A DNA stretch of 64,000 nt from Henckelia pumila (taxonomy: Eukaryota > Streptophyta > Magnoliopsida > Lamiales > Gesneriaceae), in NCBI RefSeq assembly GCF_033568475.1, contig NC_133121.1, positions 124,001-188,000 on the forward strand. The letters run 5' to 3'. Every line of letters begins with the position of its first letter. Position 1 is the first letter of the stretch. Positions 35,775 through 48,540 of this stretch are shown here, piece after piece. Below the pieces are notes generated by a model. The model worked only from the letters and a program-made list of their open reading frames with translations, was not told where the DNA came from and did no database searches. The translations under genes and the position numbers were made by a program.

Positions 35775-35953
35775 TAGATGGGTTGTGTGTAAGAGCATGT
35801 TTTCTATCTTTCCGAGGCTCGCTTGCTTCAAATGAAACCCCACTTACAAATGTTTTCGGCTGTAGATGGGTTTTGTGTAAGAGCATGTTTTCTATCTTGC
35901 CGAGGCTCGCTTGCTTCTACTTCCGAAAACATTTGTCAGTGGGGTTTCATTTG
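35775..35953. repeat. Compound direct and inverted repeat after FLAP1
   Basis: A 55-bp unit starting tagatgggtt and ending cgcttgcttc occurs at 35775-35829 and 35863-35917. A 31-bp arm at 35829-35859 (caaatgaaaccccactta...) is inverted at 35923-35953. Together they could fold into a hairpin whose loop holds one direct repeat. It lies about 230 bp past the FLAP1 stop codon. Confidence 0.75.
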
Positions 35954-36099
35954 TGTTGTCCTTATCTATCCGTGGATTAATAACATAGAGGAGATTTAAA
36001 TAGAGGTGTTTTTATGTTCAAGTTTATTGTTTGAGTAATGGTACACAACGAGTCTTTCAAATGTTCCGTAATGCATTGTTGCGATTTAGCTTGTGTTTG

Positions 36100-36395
36100 A
36101 GCTAAAGCGTCATGTGGCACATAGGTCAAAGGTGTTCGAAAGATGTCAAGTAAAGCTAACTAAGTCAATAATACAGGAGATGAGTGTTTGATATGTGGTT
36201 AGGAGTTCGATTTGTCTAACATCACCTTCTGTGGTAAGCATGTTCCTTGTGCGGTTTATTTGGCAAGTGTCACTTTCAGGCTATTGCGTTAATCCGAAAG
36301 TTTACCTAATGGGCATTTAAAGGTAGCAACTTGGGGTACCTACGTCATAAAACAAAAAGCAAAAAAAAAAAGAAGAAGAAGAAGAAGAAGAGGGA
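36100..36395 (+). mobile_element. Possible tRNA-derived SINE
   Basis: Contains ggagttcgatttg, like a pol III B box, preceded by a weaker A-box-like stretch. It ends in an A-rich tail running into (GAA)n at about 36370-36390. This is SINE-like in layout, but target duplications were not found. Confidence 0.3.
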
Positions 36396-36659
36396 GAAGC
36401 AATAGCAATGAGCCGGTGAAAGTGAGACCACGGAAAAGTGGTTGGTTAAAGCTATGTTTAACCATATTAAGTGGGATTAATATGAAAAACATTAGTTTTT
36501 TGTTTTATTTTTAGCATTATAAAAAATCTTATTTTTTTATAAAATAAAATATTAATTCATAAAAATTGGATTGTTTTTCAAAATAATATGAAATTCTTCA
36601 AGTGGAAAAACCAATGTCTGCATTTGTTTTCTCAAATATATCTGGTTTGAAATATCATT

Positions 36660-36975
36660 GGTATTTTAAAGTGTTCATCTAAGCATGATTTGGAATTATT
36701 GTGTGTACTAGCGTGGGCGATATGGGGCGAGATTTGTAAGAGAAAACATGATGTTGTTTTGTATTTTCAACCTATTAACCTAAGTTGGCCTCCTGTCCTG
36801 CTTTGATGAATTCCAAAATATGTGTAATATTTCTCATGCTCGTGCTATAGTTGTGGTGGATCTCCAGGAACGATGGGTTTTAAACTGCCTATAGGGAAAT
36901 ATCGGTTGGATGTAGATGTGGGTTTCGATGAAATTAAGGGACACTTTGCTATTGGTGTTGTTATATCCGTGACCT
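36660..36975 (+). pseudogene. LINE RNase H-region fragment
   Basis: The plus strand reads LAWAIWGEICKRKHD, WPPVLL and then a segment ending VDVGFDEIKGHFAIGVVI. This is the order found in the C-terminal RNase H region of plant L1 LINEs. Stops and shifts are present, and the RNase H core after GVVI is missing. Confidence 0.5.
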
Positions 36976-37309
36976 AATTTTTCAATATAACTAAACAAAA
37001 TGAATATTTTATTTTTGTATCTAAAATTGTGTACGTCTCACACGTATAATAACGATTTTTACAATATATTTAACATTCAAACAAAGTACATTATTTAAAA
37101 ATAATACTAATTTTGTTAATAAGAAAATTAACTTCTAATAACAATTATAATATCAAATTAATGATTTTTAATTTGAGATTAATATCCTCTTATCAGTTTC
37201 AAATTTGAAACGCTTATTTCATTAATCTTCTTCAATGATAAAATTAACCTCATGTTTTCAATTGCATTATATCTAATTGTTTTATATAATTATTGTTAAT
37301 TAGACTTAT

Positions 37310-40188
37310 TGAAACATCTACTACTAATAAATGCGGAAAAACTTTATTTTTTTTATAACTAAGAATAATACTATACATATATGCCCATACATATATGTAT
37401 AAACATTAAAAATAATACTAACAAATAAATTCTTTTAATGATAACTTAAATAAATAAAAATCTTGAAACACGCAATATTAATAAAAATCTGTAACCCAAA
37501 AATTCAAACTCATGCATGCGAAAATAAACATAAATAAAACTTTGAAATATGTTTTAAAAACCCTAATAAAGTATATCAATATAATAATAACTCTTCCATG
37601 CGACGGTCACGGGGCCACTGCCATGCTTGCTCATACATCCTCGCCACCGGTAGGAGCTACAAATGAATTATCGTACTCACATGCATCATATAAGCATAGT
37701 GAGCCTAGGGGCTCAACATGTCTAAACCTTTGTAACAAGGGTTAAAATAATGTATCACATAATCATACTAATACTTATAATCATCATGAATATGCATGCA
37801 TGCTCGTAAAATAATGCACCATGAATTCTTGCTAGCCATAATTATGATCATCATACATACATCATAACTAATCATACATAGCATAAATTGAGCATGTCAT
37901 AATCATAAAAACTGTGTAGGTCATATCCATAAGTGTGGCTCGTAATCATGAGCGACTGATCAGTCTAAGAACCATCGTACGTGGCGGTGGATAAATCCAC
38001 CTCTATCTGGTAGTAAACTACCTCTGTGTCAGTGATAAAACCACTTCTATGCCGGTAGTAGAACTACCTCTGTGCCGGTGGTAAACCACCTCTGTGCTGC
38101 CACATCACTTCAATTTCCATAAAAATATTTTTCATGTTCAATTCTTAATCATAAACACATCATAAAATATTTCATGTATGCATGCACTTAAAATATGTCT
38201 GTAATGTATATTTAATTAATTTTAATAATAAATATACTTATACTTAAAATAAACTTCATGCATAAAAAAGAATTAAATATATATTCCGGACATAGTTAAT
38301 TTTTACGGGTTGGTCAGACTGCTGGCCCCTTAGACTTAAACCCATAAATTCTAAGACTGGCCCAATAATTCAACTTAAGCCCATTAACTTACATTTAAGC
38401 CCAAATAATTTATTCAAGCCCAATATGACATACCTGGCCCAATAACAAAACTCAAGCCCATTAATTACTTAGTCTGGCCCAATGACCCAAAAACCTAAAG
38501 ACTGGCCCAATAATTTCCATGGGCCCCAAGGCCCATAAAAATTAATAGACTCACTTAAATAATTACTAAAGCCCAATAACTTAATTCACATGTGGCTCAA
38601 TTAATTAATTGAACTAGTCTTGGCCCATTTACAGCCCAACTTAATAATTAACTTAAAAATAAAAAATACTCGAGCTCAACTAATATAACCCAGACCCGGA
38701 CCCGACTAACATGACCCGTGACCCAACGGACCCAACCCGTACCCAAAACACCAAGCCCGGCCCGCCTAAAGCCTAGACACAACCTTAGCATTTCTTTCCT
38801 TAATCCTAACTCACGGCAGCCCTGAGCGACTTTGAAAAAACTGACCGTGCCGCCTACTTCAGCGACCTTTGGCCGTGAAACCACTGCCCATACTTAGATA
38901 ACATCCAGACGGTTCTAACCCACAAATTTTACCTCAAACGGAGCTTTGTAGAAGGAGAACGAACCAAAACAATCTACCCCTAGTTTCTGCTCACGCGCAG
39001 AACGCGACCAGAAACTTCAGGCCATTCGGCCGCCCATCTCTGGAAACCACCGGCCGGAGAACCACCTGTAATATCTTCCCCAAGGTCTTGGGGTTCTAAC
39101 CCCACTAGAATCAACCTAAAACACGCCCTGTGGACCGAGAACGAGCCAATCTCCCAACGCTGCGCAATCTGCGCGATCTGCTGCACCCAACTTTTTTGGC
39201 TTCGGTTCCGGCCCTTCTTGGCACAAACCCCCTGCCTCACTCGATCCTACAGAACCTAGGACACGATCCTAACCACAGCCAACAGCCTGGACCCGAGCCA
39301 CATGAGAAAAACGTGATCAAACCTTGAAGAAAACAAGAAAACTCATGCACGTGAAGGAGTTTATGAGATTTTTCAGAAGAAGTTCAGTAAATATTATGTC
39401 AAATCTATATAGTCTAATGAAAAACGTTAGTAGTAGCTTATATGGTGGTAAAGAAAATGAATTAAACATTCCTTGTTAATTATAACGAAGATTTATGCGT
39501 ATACGGGGCTCCGGGACGACGAACGGGCCAAAAACTTGAATAATCCTTGAAGAACTCGGCTAAGGAGGCTGCTATTTGCTGAAAAACGTGAGGGAGGAGG
39601 TGGAGGAGATGGGGTTGGCGGCTGATGGGGTTTGAGCGTAGGGTAGGGAGAGATTTTGGGTGTAATGTTGGGTAGATTAGGATAATAACTAATATAATTT
39701 ATTTAGAAAGATAATATACCATAAACTTAAAATTTTAAACTCTTAAAATACCTACCAATCTGATAAATAGACCAAAATCCCGAAATAAATAAATAGTCTA
39801 TTTTTAAAAATTAATAAAAGTCATTAAAATGACTTATTTTGGCTAAAAATCAACCCTTAAATAAATATATAATTAAATACTAAAATTTTATTGACAAAAT
39901 ACCATAAAATATTATTTTTTTAAGGCTCATAAAATCACATAAAATATTTTTGGCTCAAAAGTTGATATCTCATCCGTCCACGGTCCCGTCTACGCGATCA
40001 AATCAATAAAATTCTGAAAAATTTAGAAATTCTAAAATCACGAGTTAAATGCTAAAATAAATTTAAATCATGCATATAATTTACATAATAACACATAAAT
40101 ATCATTTAACCCAAATATAAATTTTTAAATAATTATTTTTCCTAATTATGCAATGCGAATTTACGTATTAAAATTTTCGGGTGTTACA
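37310..40188 (-). mobile_element. Solo LTR A (2.9 kb), TSD CTTAT
   Basis: On the minus strand it starts TGTAACACCC at 40188 and ends GATGTTTCA at 37310. A perfect 5-bp duplication, cttat, flanks it at 37305-37309 and 40189-40193. No pol or gag coding is present and no second LTR is adjacent, so it is a solo LTR left by LTR-LTR recombination. The interior shares with solo LTR B a short palindrome around GAGCCTAG/GCTC and the same termini. Long LTRs starting TGTAACACCC are typical of plant Ty3/gypsy elements (inference). Short open frames inside are not genes. Confidence 0.8.
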
Positions 40189-40582
40189 CTTATGCCTCAA
40201 TTAATCATAAATCCTCACATTTTTTCAAACTCCTAATTCCTCTGACATGAACCTCACGTTTGAGAAATTGAGACAACCATTTTATTCATTAAATTATATT
40301 ATTCCTCCTAAAGTTTGAGAAATCATTCTTTTATATATACTAGTAAAAGTCACGTGCATTGCACGTGAGAACATCTTTTTTGTCGATAACCATTGTTAAA
40401 TAAATTAATTGGGTTTAGAAGATATTAACACGCAGTTAATAAATGCTTTTCATGGTAATAATATATATTTTTTGAAAAAAATAAACTATTACATGTCTTA
40501 GTGATGTAATCAATATAATCTTCGACATTGCAACTAATAAAAATATTTGAAACATTTTTGACAATGTAACACTTGCAGTTTC
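40189..40582. other. Spacer between the two solo LTRs with Helitron-like end
   Basis: AT-rich. On the minus strand, TCACGTGCAATGCACGTGA (plus 40350-40368) forms a 9-bp stem. It is followed after six bases by CTAG and then T, which is the layout of a Helitron 3' end (terminus at 40340). The rest of the putative element would lie to the right, split by solo LTR B. Confidence 0.4.
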
Positions 40583-43500
40583 TGTAACGCCCAGAAATTC
40601 GTCACGTAAATTCGCATGCATAACTAGGGGATTTTATAATTTTATAATAATGTGAAAATGTGTTAAATTGTTTTTATGAGTGATATTATTTAAATTAATT
40701 GATTTATTTGCATGTTTTAAATATTTTTTCGGCATTTAAATCTATATGATGTGATTTATGAATTTATTTGAGAAAGTTTATTTTATGATCGCGTAGGCGG
40801 GACCGTGGACGGACGAGATGTTGTTTTCACCCAAAATGTTTTATGAGATTTTTATGAGCCTTAAAATATTATTTTAAGGTTAGATTTTAAGAAAATTATG
40901 GTATTTATATATATGTATATTTATGTGTCCATTTTTATCCAAAATAAATCATTTTAATGACTTTTAATAACTTTTAAAATTACATTTAATTATTATTACG
41001 GGATTTTCATTATGTTACCTAATCTATATTTTTTTATTTATGAGTTTTAAATATATTTTATGGTATAATTATCTACTTAGCTTAATTAGTGTAATTTAAT
41101 TTATTTTAACCTAAATTATTCTCCCTAAAACTCTATCCCTATCTCACGCCAAAACTCTCTTAGCCGCCTCCATAAATCTTCAGAAAATTTTCCATCGTCA
41201 AGAACGCATCACACACAATTTTCTTGAAGTTTTTCGGCAAGGATTTTCAAGCCGTTCGTCCCGGCGAGCCCGATACGCGTTGATTTCTTTGTTTTGGTCC
41301 AAATCTTTAATAAGGCACGTTTGATTTCCATTCTTGAACACCGTTTAGATCATATTAAATTATTTTTAAGATAAATGATGAGATTATTGCATGTGTTTCA
41401 GATTTGAATGACATTCTTCATAGTTCATGCTTGTTTTTCACGTTTATATGCATATGGCTCGATTTTGGGCATGTTACATGGCTAGGGACTGTTCGAATTG
41501 CTGCACCATGGTTTGGGGTTGTAACTAGAGTCCTTAAGGTTGGTTTGGCATGGGTTTCAGTCATGGGAGTGGTTGGAAAAGCTGCTGAGCGTGAGGTTCA
41601 AAGGATGGGGGCCGGGGTGGACTGCCGCACAGGCATGTAGGAGGAAGAAGGGTTCGGCCTCTTCTTGCAGGGTCTGGGCTCGAGCCAGGCCTAGTCCATG
41701 GGTTGCACCTAGACCCTGGGGTGGTCCAAGTGTCAGAGCTCCGGACGTTAGTGGCCGGAGCTGGTCAGAAAGTCCAAGGATGGTGGACTGCACAGGTTGC
41801 GCGGCAGTTTTGGGATTCCCGGAAACGTGGTTCGCTAAGGCTGTATAAGTATCGGTTCAAAGCGAGGCATGGCTCGTTGGAACCGCCCAGACGTGGGCTA
41901 CGTCTGGGCGGTGGAGCTCCGGCCATTCAGCGGTCGGAGCTAGCCGGCAGCAGGCCATAAAGCCTGCTGCTACACGACCGATAATGGGGGGGGGGGGGGG
42001 GAGTCTGTACGTGGGTTGGGAATGTGGGTTTCTTTTATTTATTTATTAATTCAGGTTATGGGTCTTTAGGTGGGCTGGGCTTGGGTTTTGGATCTGGGTT
42101 TGGGTCGGGTCACGTCTTGATGGGTCAAATTTAATTTTAGTCCAAGTCTAAATTTTTATTATTTGGTCTTGGGTATTTTAATTTAATTAATTAAGAATTT
42201 TAGTTAATAATTAATGGGTTTGGGCTTGACTTAGTTAATTAATTGGACTAATTTAATGTGTTTTATTAATTATAGAGGTGAGCTCACTAATTTGTCATGG
42301 ATCGTGTGATCCATGAGAATTATTGGGCCAAGTTGAGTCGGGTTTAATAATTTTATCGGCCTAGTTTATAATTAATGGTTAAATAATATTTTTATTAATT
42401 AAATTTTAAGTTAATTAGTTAATGAACTTAATTTATGTTTTAAGCAAGCTCATTAGTTTCTCATGGGCCTGGGGGGCCATGAAACTTATTGGGCCAGGTC
42501 AGGTTGGGCTTTTGGATTTTGGGACAGTCTAAGAATTTTTGAGTTTTAGTCTAGTGGTCAGCAGCTCGAACAAGTCCTTGGAAAATAAATGTCCGTAAAT
42601 ATATATTTAATTCATGCATGCATTTTTATTAGATATATAAATATGATTTTTAAGAAAATAAATTAAATATATATCTACGGGCAAATTTTCATGAAAATAA
42701 AGAAATAATGAGAATTTTTAAGTTCATGTATCATGTAATAATTTTTATGATAAGTTTAAATGTATGTTAAGAAAAAATATATTTTTATGGAAGTTGAAGT
42801 GAAGGTGGAAAGTGATGTGGTTGGAGGCCGGGATACCTGGGCCCGGTCACCTTCCTAATGATGTATAAGTATGATGAGCTTATGGATCCAGCTGAGAGGG
42901 CTGGTGAAGTGACAGCACAGAGGTGGAAACCTCACCGCCACGTACGTTGGTTTATAGATTGATCAATCGCTCAGTATGATGCCACCGACATGGATACGAC
43001 CTGTTGAGAACTAAGAAATCATGATATGTTATTTTTACGAAAATTATAAAGTATGATGAATTATGTTATAGCATGATGATTTAGAAGTATGATTATTTAT
43101 TTATGTTTATATGCATATGATTTTAAGATCATGCACGTATAATTATTATTCACGTATTTTATATGATGTGTGCTTGTGTGTGATTTCATTTTGTTATGTA
43201 AGGATAGAACGTGCTGAGCCTCTAGGCTCACTAGATTTAAATGGTGCAGGTGAGCAAAATGTCAATAAGGATAATGTGTTCCCGACTGGCGGCGAGGGCG
43301 TATAAGTATCCAGGCGGCTAGAACCCGTGACCATTGCTCTAAGATGAATTTTATGTTGAGACTAGAACACTTATTTTCGCATATATTTTATTATTATAGA
43401 TTTTTAGTATATGCATGGATTTTACGTTTAAGTATTTATTTTCTAAGTTTTCATGAATTTTTGTGAAAAAAATATTATTTAGGAATTTTATTATGAAAAT

Positions 43501-43725
43501 TTTTATAAATGATTATTTATTAATTAATGTTAGGTATTTAGTTGCATGCATGTACTTTTATTATTATTTATGTTTATCGTGTAGATGTATATTAAATTAA
43601 GAAAAGTTATTTTTAAGTATGATGTATATATATATGTATTGCATATATATTTTTATATTCATTATTTTATAGTTAGAGAGTTTTTTTTAAAAAAAAATTT
43701 CCAGTAGAAGTTCTAGGATGTTTCA
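40583..43725 (+). mobile_element. Solo LTR B (3.1 kb), TSD GTTTC
   Basis: Starts TGTAACGCCC at 40583 and ends GATGTTTCA at 43725. It is flanked by a perfect 5-bp duplication, gtttc (40578-40582 and 43726-43730). It is the same family as solo LTR A in opposite orientation, sharing termini and internal motifs. No retroviral coding was found. Open frames around 41404-41960 are GC-richer LTR sequence, not recognisable proteins. It includes a run of 16 G (41986-42001). Confidence 0.82.
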
Positions 43726-46215
43726 GTTTCAATGTTTGTATTATTTACGGTCATGATTATTTTACATCAACATTAACAGTTTAGAATAAGACATTATCAA
43801 TAATTCATGTAAGCTTATAAATATAAGTGTTACGTTTATTGTAGTTTTACATTAATACAATATTGATATATATTGAAACTTATGTAATTATTATATCTTG
43901 ATTGAGTTTTCTATTTTTTTTTATTAATCTTGAGAAATTTTGACATGATTCGTACCATGAATTTGTCTTATTTTCTATCTCATGTATGTATGTATGATTT
44001 ATTTTTTATTTATTAATAATGAGATATGTTAATCAAATTATATTAAATATGATTTGTAATTTTTTATGTTATATGTTGATCACTATTGATTTATGAAAAA
44101 AAAAATTGGTATAGATAATGCATTCTAAATCTTAATTTAAATTATTGCGTCAAATATTTTTTTTATTTTATATTTGAGATTTTTTCTCTCTTTAACGATT
44201 TTTCATATCATGTGTTTTTTTATTCTCCATGAAAGAATCATTATTATCATCATCTTTAATAACAATTCTTGTGATACTATCTTCATCAATTATTTGCATT
44301 TTTCTATCGTTATTATTTAATCAAATGGTCTCTTTTTTATGCTAAAAATATTTACTTGCAAAGAATAACAATAATTTCACCATTCGCATCTGCATTCTGG
44401 TATGTTATCGTCTTCCATTACTTGTATGTCAGTATCGTTAACAATCAATGTATTTGTTGGACATCGTCTTTTCTTTTTGATTTCTCGTTTTTCGAAATCT
44501 ACTGATTTCTTTTTCTTACAATGCTCTCATTGCTGAAATTTTTGTTTGAATTTTGAATGTCTTTAATTAAAAATGTTAACATTCCATATTTTATTTCAAC
44601 CGTTTTGTTGCATATTTTTTATTTATTCGTCTGATTGAAAATTTGCATCAATGTAATTTTTACATGATCTTTAATTTAATGTAAAACATGTCATCCATAA
44701 TTTTTATAGACTTATTTTTTTTTTGATTTATTAACTAACCCGTAGTAGATTGATTAACATATATATATTTACAGACTTCAATAATATTTAAATAAATATC
44801 AATCTTATAGTTTTGCTAAAAACAATTGAAGATATTCATCTCAAACTCTTGTAAAAATATTCCTTCGCTAATTGTAACATCATCTCATAAAATAATTTTA
44901 TAGTTTTTAGATTTTTTGAGGAGGAAAAATAGTTAATTTTTTAAATTTCAACTTTTACATATATGATATTTGTGTGTTGGTTTGTTATTTATTTATTATT
45001 TTGGATTAAAACTTGAATCCACATGAATTTATTTATTTCAACACTAATGTGTAATTTAATTTATATATATATATATATATATTAATAACGTTTAAAAATT
45101 TGATATTTTGTTATATTTATGAACTCATGATATAATTATTTAGTTTAATATGTTCTTTTTCAAATTAAAATACATAAGGTTTTTTTTTGAAAAAATATGT
45201 CATTCCATCTACAAACAAATAAAAACTAAAGTATTTTGGTTTTTCAATCTTTTAGGAAACTGGATAAGTATTTAATTTAATTTAATTATTTTTTTTTGGA
45301 AAAAATATGTTCACTTTATCTACAAGAAAATAAAAACTAAAGTATTTTGGTATTTAAATTTTTTGGAAACTGGAACTTTATCTAATATGCACACATTGTC
45401 AATTTTCACCTTATCATAATAATTGATTTTACAAAAGTATTCTCATAGAATTTATCAAGTGTGTACTAATCAAGGACAAAGTTAAAAATACACGATGAAA
45501 AACTTTTACCTTGGTTCACACTTTTATAATTGGTATAGATTTAATATTAAATTATTACTATTTAAAAGTTGTAACTCATTTACATAAATTCCTTTCAATG
45601 TGATAATAATTTCTCCTAATTCAATTGGCAACCTTTCATGTCTTTTTTGTATAGTATATAAATCCTTCCCAACCCACTTTTTCTAACAAAGAGAGTAGAG
45701 AGGAAAACCATAAAGTACCACATATTTTGTCACCACCCGATTTACTTAATACTAAATACACTATTTCAATTCATTTTTTACTTTCACTTTGTAAAATTGC
45801 CACTGCCAACTTATTTCTTTCTATACTAGTATCTGCTCATTCTTTTTATTAGATTAGAGTAGCAGAATAAAAATTGAAGGCCACTCTAAATAATGGTATT
45901 TCAAGTGGAGACATTGGATATGGTGTACTTGTGTATATTTAAGAATTCTTGAGATATATAATTCTTAAGCTATGTCATGAGGTTGATGACAGATGATGAT
46001 CCACAACAGCTTTCCACTATATGAATCTAAGATCGAAGTAAGTGGGCTTTACGTTTTAAAATTTTATGTATGCTTCGAAAATTCGACCGTTCATGATATA
46101 TTTTGAAATCTTGTTATGTAATTCTATTCTTGATGCAATCTGGTTAAAAGTATGTTTTAAGAGGGATTACATATAGGAGATTGATCAGTTCGTCACGAAT
46201 AAGGAGATGATTTTC
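43726..46215. other. AT-rich intergenic DNA
   Basis: Very AT-rich with homopolymers and an (AT)n tract near 45063-45082. It may include the body of a Helitron-like element cut by solo LTR B. No gene is recognised. Confidence 0.4.
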
Positions 46216-46219
46216 AATG

Positions 46220-46340
46220 CCATGTCAAGTCAAGTTAAGTCATGTCAAGTCATGTTATGATAAGTCAAGTCATGTTATGATAAGTCAAGTTTTGTTATGA
46301 TGTTTATATTATGCTATGATAAGGCATGTTATGATTTAAA
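46220..46340 (+). repeat. Tandem repeat around tcaagtcatgttatgataag
   Basis: A degenerate array of units of about 20 bp and shorter (aagtcatgttatgat variants), probably within the LTR-like sequence that ends at 48100. Confidence 0.6.
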
Positions 46341-46456
46341 TATATTTTGAAAGATGTTATGTTTGAATCCAAGTATGAATTTTTGTCAAATATATATGTA
46401 TATATTTTAATATATGATCGATCGGTCCCCACTTGCTGAGTGACCGCTAAAATCGG

Positions 46457-47766
46457 TGTGATAAAAATCTACTGGCAAGCGCACCAAGTCAAGTTATAGA
46501 TAGTGAACAAGATTCCAAATTTCGAACCCATAAGGACTGTTATTTTGCAATTACCAAAATCTAATTATTTTTACTTAATCTAGACTAGCGAATAAAAGCG
46601 ATTTCATATTTTTAACCAAGAAATAAATTTTGCAAATAAAATTCAATTAAAGTAAAACACAACAAGAATTTTAGATTGGATTCAAATATGAGAAAATTTG
46701 ATCAAGGATACACGTAGGTACCGAACAAATCATGCAACAAGTAGTAAATTCAAGACTCAGATTTAACCTTAAATTACGGTGAATTCTCCTAAATTGTTTA
46801 AAGGTCTATTTTAGAACAATTAGACCTATCCAACTATTGACGGATCAATATTTCATAATTCAAATCAATCTCGAATGCATTAAGAACTGTGAGAATTCAG
46901 TTAACACCTAAAACCGCACGATGAAATCGAATACTATTTCTAGTCAATTTAACCTCGTGTTGATTATTAGAGTGATCAAAATCAATTCCTCCTCTGTCGA
47001 CTTAGAATCGATTAACATGCAAGCAAACAATTGGTCAGATCATTCACAAGACAAATATAAATCTAATAATCAACAATATAAAACCAAATCTGAAAATTCT
47101 CAAATAAACATCCACGTTTTCTACATAAATTTGTTCGGCTTAATCACGTGGTCTTGATCGAAAAGAAAAGACTACTCAAAGTTTAACATAATTCGAAATC
47201 AAAGTTTTCAATCCACAACATCAACTAAAAATCAAAATTAAAAGAAAGGAATAAAATATAACGATAGTGATAAACGAGCCGCCTCCTTGCCGCTTGAACA
47301 CGGTTGTAACCCTTAATCTGATAAAAAGAAAGCTATTTATACGCCTAGAATCTTCAAAATATAGTGTCCAACTTCGAGCAAAACTTTCCAAAAATAAAAA
47401 CTCTGCACGCCCGCATCGCTCGATCGGAATAGATCTCCCGCTCGAGCGAGAATTCTTCTGATCCGCAACTTTTTCCTCTCTCACTCGAGCGGTAATAAAG
47501 TCCCGCTCGAGCGAACAAACTTTTGTTTGGCACTTCATACATCTCTCGCTCGAGCGGTAATAACACGCAGCTCGAGCGAGCACACTTCTGATCCAACTTT
47601 TCCTTAAATTGCCATTTCCTACACAAAAACTCGAGAAAATGTTATGTAAATATGATGCATGAAATATGAGCAAAACTTAAATAAAAACATAAACAATGAC
47701 ACATGAATGCATGCAAAACAATAATAAAACGACATCAAAATATGCATACAAAACACAGCTATCACT
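46457..47766. mobile_element. Nested repeat with GTGATA-type ends inside an LTR
   Basis: Termini are gtgtgataaaaatc and, in reverse complement, gtgatagctgtg. The flanks tgagtgaccgctaaaatcg (46438-46456) and tgagcgacagccaaatcg (47767 on) are related direct repeats. Inside lies a cluster of five CTCGAGCG motifs (47441-47578). No coding is recognised; the small frames are in this palindrome-rich region. The family is unknown to me. Confidence 0.4.
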
Positions 47767-48100
47767 GAGCGACAGCCAAATCGCTCACCCCCTTACTTCC
47801 CTCCCCATATAATAATGAAGAGGAATCTGAAGAGGAAGAGCATAGTTAATATTGGACTGATGAAAAAGGAGAAATTTAGAAGTGCTGATATTATTTGAGT
47901 TTCTTAGTTCCTATGATGATAAGTTTTAGTTTCCGCTGATGCATTTTTTTTATGATTTGAATTATGAGATGTAAGAACAAATTTCGTCATGAAATAATAT
48001 TCTGGTTTTTGGTTAAAGTTTGTACTATGAGGCTTGTTATTTTTGAATGTTATTTGAAAGCAACACCGATGTCAACCAACCCCGGTTTTGGGGCGTGACA
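47767..48100 (-). repeat. LTR end starting TGTCACGCCCC (minus)
   Basis: On the minus strand, sequence from 48100 starts TGTCACGCCCCAAAACCGG, as many long plant LTRs do. It probably continues left beyond the nested repeat to about 46300, but the other end and a target duplication were not found. Confidence 0.4.
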
Positions 48101-48540
48101 GGTGCGATCATTCGCGATCGGCAGGGGAAGATAATAGCTGCTTTGGCTAAAAAAAATACGTAATTCAGGACCGATCTTTAGGGGTGAACTTACCGCAATT
48201 GTTCTTGGTCTTACTTTTTGCAAATATTGTGAGATCTCTAATGTATGAGTGTTTACTGACTCGTTGGAGGATGTCTAAGGCTCTGAGCAGTGAAGTCTTC
48301 AAGCGAGTTCTTTGGTTCTGAATGCTCTCTAATTTTACAGTTCCAACATTTGTTGACGAAAGATAATTGACTTGGTTTTCTTCATATGCGTCGACAGACT
48401 AACCAAGCCGCTCATTGTTTTGCCAAATATCCTTTTTCATGTTCTTCTATTGCTATTTGGATATTTGTTGATTCTTTCTTGTAAAGCTGTATTATCTGAT
48501 ATGGTTTCCGTGTTAATTAATTGGCTTAATTTTTTTAAAA
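48101..48540 (+). pseudogene. L1 RNase H fragment
   Basis: The plus strand reads GAIIRDRQGKIIAALAKK, then GELTAIVLGLTFCKYCEISN and FTDSLE, in the order of the plant L1 RNase H domain. Stops and shifts are present. A piece from the preceding region of a similar element lies at 36660-36975, overlapping by about seven codons, so the two are probably different copies. Confidence 0.55.

Noticed and set aside
38648..39327. Open frames of 65-86 codons on both strands
   Set aside because: They fall inside solo LTR A and have no recognisable motifs.
41404..41960. Several overlapping open frames of 78-102 codons
   Set aside because: They lie inside solo LTR B, which has exact target duplications, and overlap each other on both strands; GC-richer LTR sequence explains them.
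47221..47673. 150-codon minus-strand open frame
   Set aside because: It runs through the CTCGAGCG palindrome cluster of a repeat; the Ser/Arg/Glu-rich translation is explained by that motif.
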